Shown here piece after piece: positions 1-10,800 of a stretch of DNA of 55,067 nucleotides. The stretch spans positions 278,903-333,969 of the forward strand of contig NW_014577302.1 of the NCBI RefSeq assembly GCF_000485595.1, read 5' to 3'. The notes under the pieces are model-generated. The model ran no database searches and was not told where the DNA came from. It was given only the letters and a program-made list of their open reading frames with translations. This stretch comes from Priapulus caudatus (taxonomy: Eukaryota > Priapulida > Priapulimorpha > Priapulimorphida > Priapulidae). The translations under genes were made by a program, and so were the position numbers. Within the stretch, counting starts at the first letter, position 1, and each line of letters opens with the position of its first letter.

Positions 1-110
1 AACACACACACACACAACAGACACACGCACGCATGCACGAACCCACGCACACGCACACACATATATTATACATATATATATATATATATATAAATATATA
101 TATATTATAC

Positions 111-144
<34 letters not shown>

Positions 145-150
145 CATATC
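1..150. repeat. (CA)n and (TA)n microsatellites
   Basis: Positions 1-60 are CA/ACGC dinucleotide and tetranucleotide repeats. Positions 61-145 are almost pure TA. No gene is visible here; short ORFs in this stretch are low-complexity artefacts. Confidence 0.9.
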
Positions 151-522
151 GGTATAGTCCCTTGGACTTTGAAGACTATTATTTACGAGGTTATGACGTT
201 TAGTACACTAGTTCTATATTATGAAGAAACCCCGTCGATACACGGGTACAGATTCACTCTCCAACTAGTGCCAGTTCAGCTGGACGCCAGGGCTTGTGTG
301 GCGTGTGCAGCTACGTATACGTACAGTCACGTACGGGACAGATACTTAGAGAGCACAAGATGACTATATGATCCAAGTATAGGTACATCACAGAAAAATT
401 TGGCTTACTGTTTCGCAAATCCTTGCTGAAAAGCCATGAAGTTAAGGAAACAGTTCCGTGAAATGCTTCATACACAGCACACTTGTGTCGGATACCACCC
501 ACTTCGCTCGCTTAGATTATAC

Positions 523-621
523 AAATGCTGTCCATTTCTTTCTCAGGGATTCGTCTTTCGGCCACTCATACAATTTACTACCTGTGTGCGAGCAATTGGC
601 CGCAACACATCTGCGTGGCAT
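523..621 (-). pseudogene. THAP zinc-finger N-terminal exon fragment
   Basis: From an ATG at 621 the - strand reads a short peptide that begins MPRRCVAANC and continues with an LYEWP-type segment and RKKW. This is the start of a C2CH THAP DNA-binding domain: the first two Cys are spaced CxxxxC, with a Phe/Tyr-x-x-P segment after them. The frame ends after about 33 codons, and a GTATAA at 517-522 could be a splice donor. I see no following exon. THAP domains are found in host regulators and in P-element, Kolobok and ISL2EU transposases. With two other THAP fragments in the window, a transposon origin is likelier. Family call fairly sure; integrity unknown. Confidence 0.5.
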
Positions 622-1648
622 CGTAAAAATTAGATAAATTTGACTCAAACTACAAACACGCTCGTTCACTTCTATAGTTAGCGTGGCGTAACTAGGCGAG
701 GTGGGTCCTGAAAATGACGTCAAATCCTGAAATTTCCGATGTTTGCCGAACGCGAGTGTCTTGTTGACAGGTGATGTTTCAAGGGCCATATCTTAAATAT
801 GCGCGATTTTTCACGAAAAAATATATCAGAATGCCAGACAATTATTATACTTTGCTTATGTTTGCCCAGCTGTTCTGATTAAGACTGATAATGCTAAGGG
901 ATGATCTCTCTCCCGGGATCTCAATTTGTTTCTCTATTCCACAAATAGCATGAAAATAACCTAGAAAAATAAATGGTAGCGCTGCCCCATCACTTTCTAT
1001 ACGATTATACTAAACGTGAACATACATCTAATTTATGTGTGTTATTAAAGCCTATGCGAACCCAAAAAAGTATGTATGTTAAACCAAGTAATGTGTAGCT
1101 ATGATATTTTTCAACTATATGCATTTGTGAAACTTTTCTGAAATACTCTGAATGTTTTGTAACGCGATTTTGTAAAGGAATTATATGAAAACGAGCTATG
1201 TGAAGATCGCTTCTCATGTGACGTCACACTGCTGACTTGGGAAGTCATGTTTCGGCTGGCCGCATTATTGCAAATGGCAGCTGTAAACAGGCAGTCATTG
1301 CGATAACTGTAAATACGATGGTAACGATACAAGTATAATTTCTCCTAGCCTGACCAAATAAAGATTACTCAACATGGGCCTCTGCTGATACATCGCAGGA
1401 GACTGGGAACATAAGTCTGGAAAATGCCTGTGATAATCAGCGATTGGGAAATCTTTACTTCTTGCTTGGCCCATGAACATGACATAGAAAAGCCCGTCTT
1501 ATGTAATTAGGCAATCATGTCTAACAACTAAGTTAATATTTGGATTTTATTAAACTATCCCATATAAATTATATTACTAATAGTAATATTACTTACAAAA
1601 CGGTGCATCAGAACGTGCTACTTTACTGCTTTATTCATTTATGTTTAG
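622..1648. other. No recognisable gene
   Basis: This stretch lies upstream of the first visible PNPO exon. Short ORFs on both strands show no family resemblance. If PNPO has an N-terminal extension exon (vertebrate PNPO has about 45 extra residues), it is either here and not recognisable, or outside the window. Confidence 0.5.
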
Positions 1649-1805
1649 GTATGAGGATTCCATACAAATCTGCGAATGAAACTTTCACAGAAGACCAAAT
1701 AGAAATCAAGGATCCCTTTGCTCTTTTTGAGAAATGGTTTCGAACTGCCACAGAATGTGATGCAATCCTCGAGCCTAATGCAATGTTTCTTGCTACATCC
1801 AGTAG
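1649..1805 (+). CDS. PNPO: PNPO exon 1 (first visible), GC donor
   Basis: Encodes the N-terminal core from MRIPY through [10 protein letters not shown]. The acceptor is tttag before 1649 and two bases precede the ATG at 1651. The family's conserved Arg plus small loop requires the exon to end at 1805 in phase 2. The intron then begins GCAAGT, the classic GC donor. The two GT alternatives (1802, 1810) give the wrong phase. Intron 1 (1806-2048) is therefore most likely a GC-AG intron. Confidence 0.85.
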
Positions 1806-4800
1806 GCAAGTACATCCAGGAATCTTCATATTTTTTTTAGCACTAAACCTTCGTTCATGTATGAAATATCATACTTCATGGATGAAAATAGGTCATCACT
1901 TTCTCGATATACCAACATACATAAATGTGCAGAGTAGTGCCACCTAGCACTTATATAAAGTGTGTGATCCAGCTGTTGGTTATGTATTGATAAGTTGTGT
2001 TGTACTATTTACTGCTACATCATGACAACATTCTCTTTCGCTTTTCAGGTATTCTATTCCATCAGTTAGGCCTATGCTGCTTAAAGGCTTCTGTGAGAAG
2101 GGCTTCGTTTTCTACTCAAATTATCAGAGTAGAAAAGGCAAGGATCTGGTACGTTTAAAGAATGAATTATCAGGTTTTATATGAGTGAGATTCGTGAAAT
2201 TTGTTCCTGTGCATGGACAGCTACGGTTATTAACTTATTATATCATTACAGTTTGGTATATACCTGGTATTGTTCTTCTTTAAAATGTATTTCCTTGTGT
2301 ATTAGGAGGCCAACCCAAATGCAGCTGTGACGTTCTACTGGGAGCCATTAAGAAGATGTGTATGTATGCTATTATTTCTTGCTATTCTCTTACAAATGAG
2401 TAACATTGATTACATCTCTGTTTTGTAAGGAATGACTGACATCCGTCTGAGTGGCATTTTTAATTCTGTATAGCACATGATGTATGCTGTATAGAACCGT
2501 ATAGTATGCTATGTAGCACCACGTGTAAGTAAACATTGAGAAAACTCAAATGTGAAAATTTCTGTCAATTTAACCTGTAGTAGATATGTGTTCATGTTGC
2601 TGTTATCACATTATAGTGTGGTAGTCAAAATAATCTTACTATATTGTAGATCTATCTGACTTCTCATGCAATGCCAACATTATAATTCATATAATTCACA
2701 TATTCTACATCTCTCCTCATTAATTTTGCTCGTTCATAGGTAACTTTTAACATATGAAGGATTTGATTCCCACTTTCAATGCATGACACACTTGCTCTAT
2801 TAACTGCACTTTCCCTACTTTCTTTACACATTCAAGATTGCATCAAGGAACCTATTAAATAAAACTGTTATCACAATGTCCCCTTTTCGAATTCATGAAA
2901 AAGTTTAAAGGACAATTGAAGTCAAATTTTATAACTTCTGCAACGTTTTTATACATATAAATACATTCAATAACGTATTCCATTTCAAATCCGGCGCCCG
3001 CAGTTCAAATCCGCAGTAAGAAACACATGAATATTAATCTAGGTCATGTGACGTCACAGCCCCTGTTGAAACACGCCATTATGTAAAGATAGTGCGTGTG
3101 GTGTATAAGATGGAGACAGAAAGCGATAATTTCAATGATTCTAGTGATTACTCAGATGATGATGATATTTATAGTGATTTACCAGTTGGATATAGGTTTG
3201 AGCCTGAATATACACAAGAAGAAATTGAGGAGAATCGTCTGAAAAAGCAACGCGAAGAGTCGGCACAAACTTCTCAAGAATCAGAACAGTCACAACATGG
3301 CGGAATGGTAGCTTCGGTACCAGATAGGACTGTAGACAAATACTGGTGCAGGGCCCTAGCTAGGATTTTTTTTTCTGTAGCCAAACAATTAGCCAGAATC
3401 AATTTTCATTAGCCAATTTGGATTCCTGTTAGCCACATCTGTAGCCTAACATTTTATGAACACAAACAGGCGATAAATAATTTTTATTTTTTTTATTTTT
3501 TCACAAAACTACACTTATTTAATGCAAACAAACTATTATTCAACCACATGTCTATGACTGAGACTGCTGGCAGGAAAATACTCCTATCTTTTTTGGCACA
3601 CCACTGGACATAGCACTTTTCAAAGTCAAACATCTCTTCTTCTGGGCCTTCAATTTTGATGGTTAGAATGTCACAAACACTTTCTGTTTTCAGGTGATTT
3701 CTCAGAGCTGTTTTAACCAAATTATGTCTGCTAAAACCCCTCTCCACATCAACTGTTGTGGATGGTAGGGTCACAAACAACTACTTTTTACAGTACCTGA
3801 CGCACAATACGCACGCACGCGCATGCACGCACGCACGCACGCGCGCAGTACAGTATAGACAGTACTATACACACATTATAGTTATTTACAGTAATACTAA
3901 TCGTTTACAGAAGAGTTTTCACAGCACATACATATATACTCTACTACTTTTGTAACTTCGGGATGCTAATGAACCAGAAAAATTTGCTGCTCATCAAAGC
4001 TGACTATATTCCCCAGTTAGTACTTATCAGTTTTACTACTTTTTACAGTACCTCACGGCTCACACACAGTACACACACAAACACACACCTACACGCACGC
4101 ACACGCACGCACGCGCGCGCACACACACACGTGCACGCACAGGCGTAGTAAAAATCATTTAACTTTTGCCAGCGCCGTTGCCGTGCCGTGCCGTGCCGTG
4201 TGTGGAGACAGGCCTTTTTTAAACCCCAGGGTTTCTTCTGATGGAAAATTAGACAACGGTGGTAATGCCCAGTTTGGGGGAAAACGCACATGATGGATTC
4301 AAAGGCGTGCAGTAGGCACGAATGTGGATTCTGCAGGCAGACGCGGAGGGAGAGAGGTAGAAGGGGTTCTGGGGGTCTCCCCAGCAAAATTTAAAACATT
4401 TGAATGTCTTAGACTGCATTTGATGCGCCCCAAAAATAAAATATTACCTTATAGCTTTAAATCTACTCTGTTAGCAGACCTACTAAGTCTCACGCTGCGC
4501 ATTTCGTGGGAGACTCACGCATCTGCACCCATTCTCCCGCATTCACGCCAAAGAAAAAAAAACGAAAAAAGCAGCCTGCGACACCCCTGTTACTCACGTC
4601 CGTGGCTGTGCACATCGTGGCTCGTGCTTGCTGGCTGGGCGGCATTGATTGAAGTACGGGGGTGGGGGTGGGGGGGGGCAAATGCACTGATTGTTACAGT
4701 CGCGTGTGTGTGGTTATTGCTGTATATCTAGGGGTGGGCACCGCGCTGGTATGAGGGAGCGACAGCAAAACTTTCCCGCAATCGAGGAAAAAGCTGCAAT

Positions 4801-7800
4801 CGGGAATGAAACCGCCGCCGCCGCCGGGAATGTGCCGGCACGCAAAAAGAAACGTTGCTGTTTCGACGATCAAATAGGATCGATGTTTGCTGGGTCATGT
4901 TTATTACGGGAAAATTACGTTCGTCACTTTTTTCGCCAAATAAGACTTTCAATCGCCAGATTACTAATTTGTTCGCCATTGGCGAATTGGCGAGTGGGTA
5001 GCGAGGGCCCTGCTGGTGTTCTTGTAGTGTTTGTGAATTAATGAGTACGGCACCTGAATGTATATGCTGCCATGAGAATGAGAAGATCAGGGTTATTGTA
5101 GACCAGTTTGACACTAGACCAGGTGAGGCATGCGAGTACACTGATCACCGGGCTTATCACGCTCGGTCAGAATCACATATGTATCTGTACATGTACAAAC
5201 ATCTCTACGCAAGTCATGTACATATACCGTGAATGCATTACCCACACAGGTAATATGTATGTACATGAATATAAGTACATTTACAGGCTACATGTTTGTT
5301 GTACGCTGTAAGAATACTTTCACCTAGCATAACATATACTAGCGTGTTAGCACTGTTACGCTATATAATGGCGTGTTTCAACGGGGGGCTGTGACGTCAC
5401 ATGACCTAGATTAATATTCATGTGTTTCTTACAAATTGGGCGCCGGATTTGAAATGGAATACGTTATTGAATGTATTTATATGTATAAAAACGTTACAGA
5501 AATTATAAAATTTGACTTCAATTGTCCTTTAAACATATTTGATTAAGTGAAAAAAACCTTGCAACAAAATGCCTACATAACCTACCGTGAGCATACTTGC
5601 AGTATGCAAACATCTCGAAATGTTCTAATTGAGCCAGAAATGTGCTCCGAACTAGAGCATTTTGATAACTTCGTCCTTTGGCGTATAGATACACATAAGT
5701 TATTTTTTAAGTATAGGCCGTTGCTACAAGTCCGGTTACCGGATGCCCAGCTCCCAGGCTACGTGTCCGGTCATATATTTCTTATGTGAACCAAACTATA
5801 TTTTTTCAGTAAAAAACAAACAATAACTTTTTACCATAATATTACTTACTTTTAAGTATTTTATCAAAAAATGTGTTTTTGTAACTTTTGATGCAATAGT
5901 AAATCCAGTAAAATCAACGATTTGAAAGGAGGTGTGGCCTAATTGTGACGGGGATTTGTGAATCTGTGCTGAGCTTTGTATTGGATGGCAGGATGCATAG
6001 CCGCTGTGTAAAGTATAACATGTGTTATCACAGAAAAGAACTGTGAATGCAGCTCATAGGGTCTATGTCCCTCAGGGTACTGCCGCAACGTACTCTGGGT
6101 ACGGTCCGGTATACCGGAACGTACCCTGGTAACTATCTGATATGGTTAGGGTTAGGTCTAGGGAGTAGGCGTAGGCGACTCCCTAGACTCGTTAGTGGAG
6201 TAGGCGAGGTATGGTCCAGCATATTACAAAGTACCAGGGTACGTTCCGGTAGTACCCTGGGGGACATAGATCCTCTCAGCGTTAATGCAGCACACCATTC
6301 GCTCGGCTGTGTACTGGATGTGTAAACACTGTGTACACATCATGTGGTGCTACTTTCGTAAAATGAGTACTTTTGTGATGTATTCATGGTTAGTAATTCA
6401 GGGTATTTCTGACACCGTCTGGTCTTTTCCTCTAGCAGTAATAATTGGTACTAACACGAGTACGCACAAAGCATTATGCATGGTATTCCAATATGGCTGC
6501 ACAATAATAAATATCGTTTGTAAATGTTTACAAGTGGTTTTCTCTCCCTTCCTCGACTACACTACACTGGCGACCGAGTGAAGGCTTCAAAACAACTACC
6601 GAAATTCGTGGAAGATGATGAAGTCTTCGAGTCATTCGAGGAGAGGCTAAAATGTTACTTTAGAGTACACAAAACAAAGGTTGACGAAAACCCCTATTTC
6701 GTTTTTTTTATTATCATGGGCTTGTCTCCAGCCCAATACCAAACGTTGAAAGACTTAGTATCGCCGGAAAAGCCTACAGAAAAGTCGTATGGTGTATTTA
6801 AAAAGGCCCTGGATGGTGGCACGCATACTGCCCGGGCCGACAGATTGAAATTTCGCGCAGTTTGCAACAACAATGAGTCTGTTTATGACTACAGGGTGCG
6901 CATGAAAAAAGCTGCACATTACTGTACATTTGGTGATGCATTGGATGAAATGTTGATTGATCAGCTGATTGCTGGCGTTTGGAACAGATTTGTTGTTACC
7001 GAGATCAGTGGCGATTTCAGAAGAGCGAAAAAGCCAAAGGGTCTGGTCAGGCTAGTGGTGGCAAACAGTGTTACCGATGCAATGCGTATGATCATTTGAC
7101 GAATCAGTGTCGTTTCAAAACTGCAAAATGTCGTGAGTGTGGACGTTTAGGTAACATACATGAAGCGTGCAAAAATGGCAAGGTGCCAATAGCTCAGCAT
7201 ACGGTTTCATCTGAAACGTGCAGAGGAAGTGAATCGGGATCGGAGTACGGCATATCCCGTATAACGGCTGAATTTCCGGAGGTGTTCAATGTGGATTCTG
7301 GGCTTTGCGGTATCATGGACGATAAGAAATACGCGGTTGAAATGAATGTAAACGATTCGTCACTAAAATTCGAGTTGGATACCGGTGCAGTTGTTACGTG
7401 TGGAGTCCACTTGTAACATATGTTTTACATGTTACAAAAATGACCTACATCGAACTTTCAATTTAACGTTACATTTTGGAGGCTGTGGCAGTCCAAAACC
7501 TGGGTATTCCTTTGCGGACGCAACGTAAGGTACTCCACTATGTCTATCTACGGGCTACGCAAGGAAGATGGAGAAGGAAGAAGACACAGGAGGAGCTGCT
7601 GGGTATACTGCTGGCAAGAAAACTGGAGAGAGAGAATTGGAGAGTGGACGAGAGACCAAGAGATACGGAGGAAGAGAGAGAGAGAGACGGGAACAGCAGC
7701 AAGAGTAGGAGAAACGAAGAACGACGGAGAGCGATCGAGAGAGACGAAGAACGATGGAGAGCGATCGAGAGAGACGAAGAATGACGGAGAGCGAGAGAGA

Positions 7801-10800
7801 GAGAGGGACGGAAAGAGCGAGACGCGGGAGAGAGAACGGTGGATACACACGGCGTAAGAACTATGTGAGTAAGTCAGCGTGAAGGAAGGAAGGGCCGGTG
7901 TTGTATTCGTGATACTACGATGGGCAAGTCCGAGTCTCGACCTGTGTGTGAGAGAGAGAAGATAGCAGAACAGAGAAGGCAAGGCTGACAGAGCAGAGAC
8001 AGAGGACGTGAAAGATAAATTGCGAACACTGTAATGGCTAAAAACGAACTTATTAGCAAATGCAGACATAAAGAATTTTTTTATTAAGGAACGTTAAGTG
8101 AACTCTTATAATTTGTTAAATAAATGTTAGGCGCTCCGACAGTCTGAGACAGTAACGCATTATTCATTGCTCGCAGGCAAAATATCGTGCAACGTCGATG
8201 CCGGTATTGCCAAGGTACGCTGTAAAAAGTTGGGGGCTTTTTTGAGTATGCATGATGTTTTTATACTGCACGGGATATTCTAAGTAGATCACTCTGTATT
8301 AGGCACTGATGAGTGTGGAGCACTCGCTCCACACGAAACAGCTCTGTATGCAATAAACAGAGGCAAAAGTAAAGCTTTATATTTGCTCTACTCATGGTAT
8401 TATTGAGCACTCTCGACACACGAATTCATATACAACCATGGAATCTATATTGCTCCTTCGTTGTAGAGCACTCTATTGGAATCGTGCATCAAGATGGATC
8501 GGATATCTTTTGGCTATTCTACGAAGAACATTCCGTAACATACGAAAACATATCTTAAGCGACTGGTCGAACAAACGGAACTTTTTCTGAAAACGTATGA
8601 GCTGGAAAGCCTTATTTTTTCTCAATCCCAAGCCAGAAACAGAACAAGAAACTTTCGGATTTAAGAGCAACAAATCACCACCTGTGATCGAGGAATTAAA
8701 ACAGTTTGAGGAATGCATGGCCAAACTAATATAAAATGTAGAGTCCGATGTTAAACGAAACGACTTCCAAGCAAAATTATCCTGAGATTTAAAAGCAACG
8801 AAGAACGCCGAGAAAGTGACGGTGAACGCCGACAAAACAAGTAACTACTATGCGATGGAAAAGAAGAGTACAGCAAACTTTTAGAATCGAACATGAAAAC
8901 GTATTAGAAAGTGGGCAAGAATGAAGTACCTTCACTCAATCGAGATGCGAAAGAAATAGCTGAGCGTGTCAACCTGGACGACTGAATCGAACGCATAGCA
9001 GAGAAAGAAGCGTTCATAACTCTGAAAGACCACAAACCCGACTTCGAGAATAAACCAACTGCAGACTTATCACACCGACAAAATCCGAAATAGGGCACAT
9101 TAGCAAGATTATAACAGAGAAGCTAGTTAAGAACGTCGTCGAATCTACAGGACTAAACTTTGGACGAGCACCCGTGAAGTACTCGAATGGTATAGAAGTT
9201 TTCCCAACAAACAATCCGCAAAATTCATTAACTTCGACATAATAGATTTTTACCCTTCGATCACCGAGAGCCTTCTGTCAAAAGCGGTCGACTACGCAAG
9301 CAACTACACGGAAATCAAAGAGCACGAGAATGACATCATTGTTCACACCAAGCACGTATTAGTATTTAACAACGGAGAACCTTGGATAAAGAGAAATACT
9401 GTAAGCAGATTCGATATCGGAATGGGATCCTTTCACGGAGCAGAATCATGTGAATTCACTGGTGGTCTGCTACATGCTGTCCCGGCTACAACCGAAGTAT
9501 GGGAATTTGCTGGGTCTATGCAGAGACGACGGCATCGGAATTTTATATAAGACACCAAAAGAAATCGAAAACGTGACGAAAGACATCTGCAAAACTTTCC
9601 CGGACAATGGTCTACGAATAACGATTGAAGCGAACAAAAGAATTGTACATTTTTTGGATGTGACACTTGATTTGAGCTCGGAACAACACATGCCGTACAT
9701 TAAACCAAACAACAAATTGCAGTATGTGAACATCAATTCTAACCACCCACCGGCTGTACTGAAAAATATCCCAATTGGCATTAACAAGTGACTGTCCGAG
9801 ATATCCTCCAGCGAGGAAATGTTTGAAAAAGTGGCTCCCTCATATCAACAAGCATATTAGACGACAACAGATATAACTTCAAGCTCCGCTACGAAAAACC
9901 CCAAGCAGCAACCAGAAGAAGAAACAGAGTGCGCAATATCATTTGGTACAACCCGCCATATGACCAGAATGTGAAAACAAACGTCGGAAAGGAATTTTTA
10001 CAAATCGTAAACAAGTGCTTCCCTCCAGAAAACAAACTCCGCAAGATTTCCAATAAGAACACTGTTAAGATCCCGTACAGCTGCATGCCGAATGGGAAGA
10101 CTATAATAGAGGGAAACAACAGAAGAATACTGCAGAACAATACGGAAACGGAAAACAATAGAGAATGCAACTGCCCGAAAAACGTAATGTAAACGTAACT
10201 GGATGGAAACTGCCTTGCTAAAGACATAGTATATAAAGCAACAGTGACAAGCGAAAACAAGACGGAAACATACTCTGTATTAGGCACTGATGAGTGTGGA
10301 GCACTCGCTCCACACGAAACAGCTCTGTATGCAATAAACAGATGTAAAAGTATAATTTTATATTTGCTCTACTCATGGTATTATTGAGCACTCTCGACAC
10401 ACGAGTTCATATACAACCATTGCAATCTCTCTCTATATATATATAATTTTATTTATTTATTTATATATACATTGAAAATTCCTCACATAGACCATATATT
10501 TTCTTGTTCAAAACCTTCAATTTTGAAAAACAACCTTAAGGTTACTCTCAACCTTTTGCACGGGTATTGCTCTAATGAAGATTAAACGTTTATTGGCGAA
10601 TGAATCTAATCAATCACTTGTTTTATTTCTAGAGGAGATATATCTCTATGCTCAAGCCAAAATATTTCATGAAATTTCCAGCACCTAATTATGTTATTTA
10701 GTGTTATTATTTAGTTTATGTTATTTATTAAATATGTCACAATCATTACAATTAATTAAAATTAATTAAAATTATCCACACAAATTTGGAATTTTTATGT

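Larger units (their letters stand above)
2909..5528 (+). mobile_element. TTAA-flanked element with ~170-bp inverted repeats carrying a P2X7-like gene
   Basis: Inverted repeats at 2909-3082 and 5361-5528 begin AGGACAATTGAAGTC. They contain a CRE-like GTGACGTCAC and differ only by scattered substitutions and small indels. TTAA lies immediately outside both ends (2905-2908, 5529-5532). TTAA duplication is typical of piggyBac and Kolobok; the AGG terminus fits Kolobok as I recall it, but no transposase is present. Without the hAT insertion the element is about 950 bp and contains little more than the P2X7-like reading frame. It may be a non-autonomous element that captured a gene fragment. Confidence 0.8.
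8291..10428 (+). mobile_element. Penelope-like retroelement with hammerhead-bearing pseudo-LTRs
   Basis: Two 157-bp near-identical direct repeats (8291-8447, 10272-10428) flank a decayed Penelope-like ORF. Each contains a complete hammerhead ribozyme. Pseudo-LTRs with hammerheads are an established property of Penelope-like elements. The body encodes reverse transcriptase and the Cys-rich linker that normally precedes a GIY-YIG endonuclease. The right repeat starts exactly where the endonuclease should begin, so the endonuclease is missing. A (TA)/(TTTA) tract follows the right repeat. Confidence 0.88.

Noticed and set aside
1540-1650. Extending PNPO upstream to the ATG at 1540
   Set aside because: The residues before MRIPY do not resemble any PNPO N-terminus and a splice acceptor (tttag) lies at 1644-1648.
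7476-8069. Overlapping Arg/Glu-rich and Ser/Leu-rich ORFs
   Set aside because: Products of the GAGA purine tract; all frames are open because stop codons are rare in this composition.
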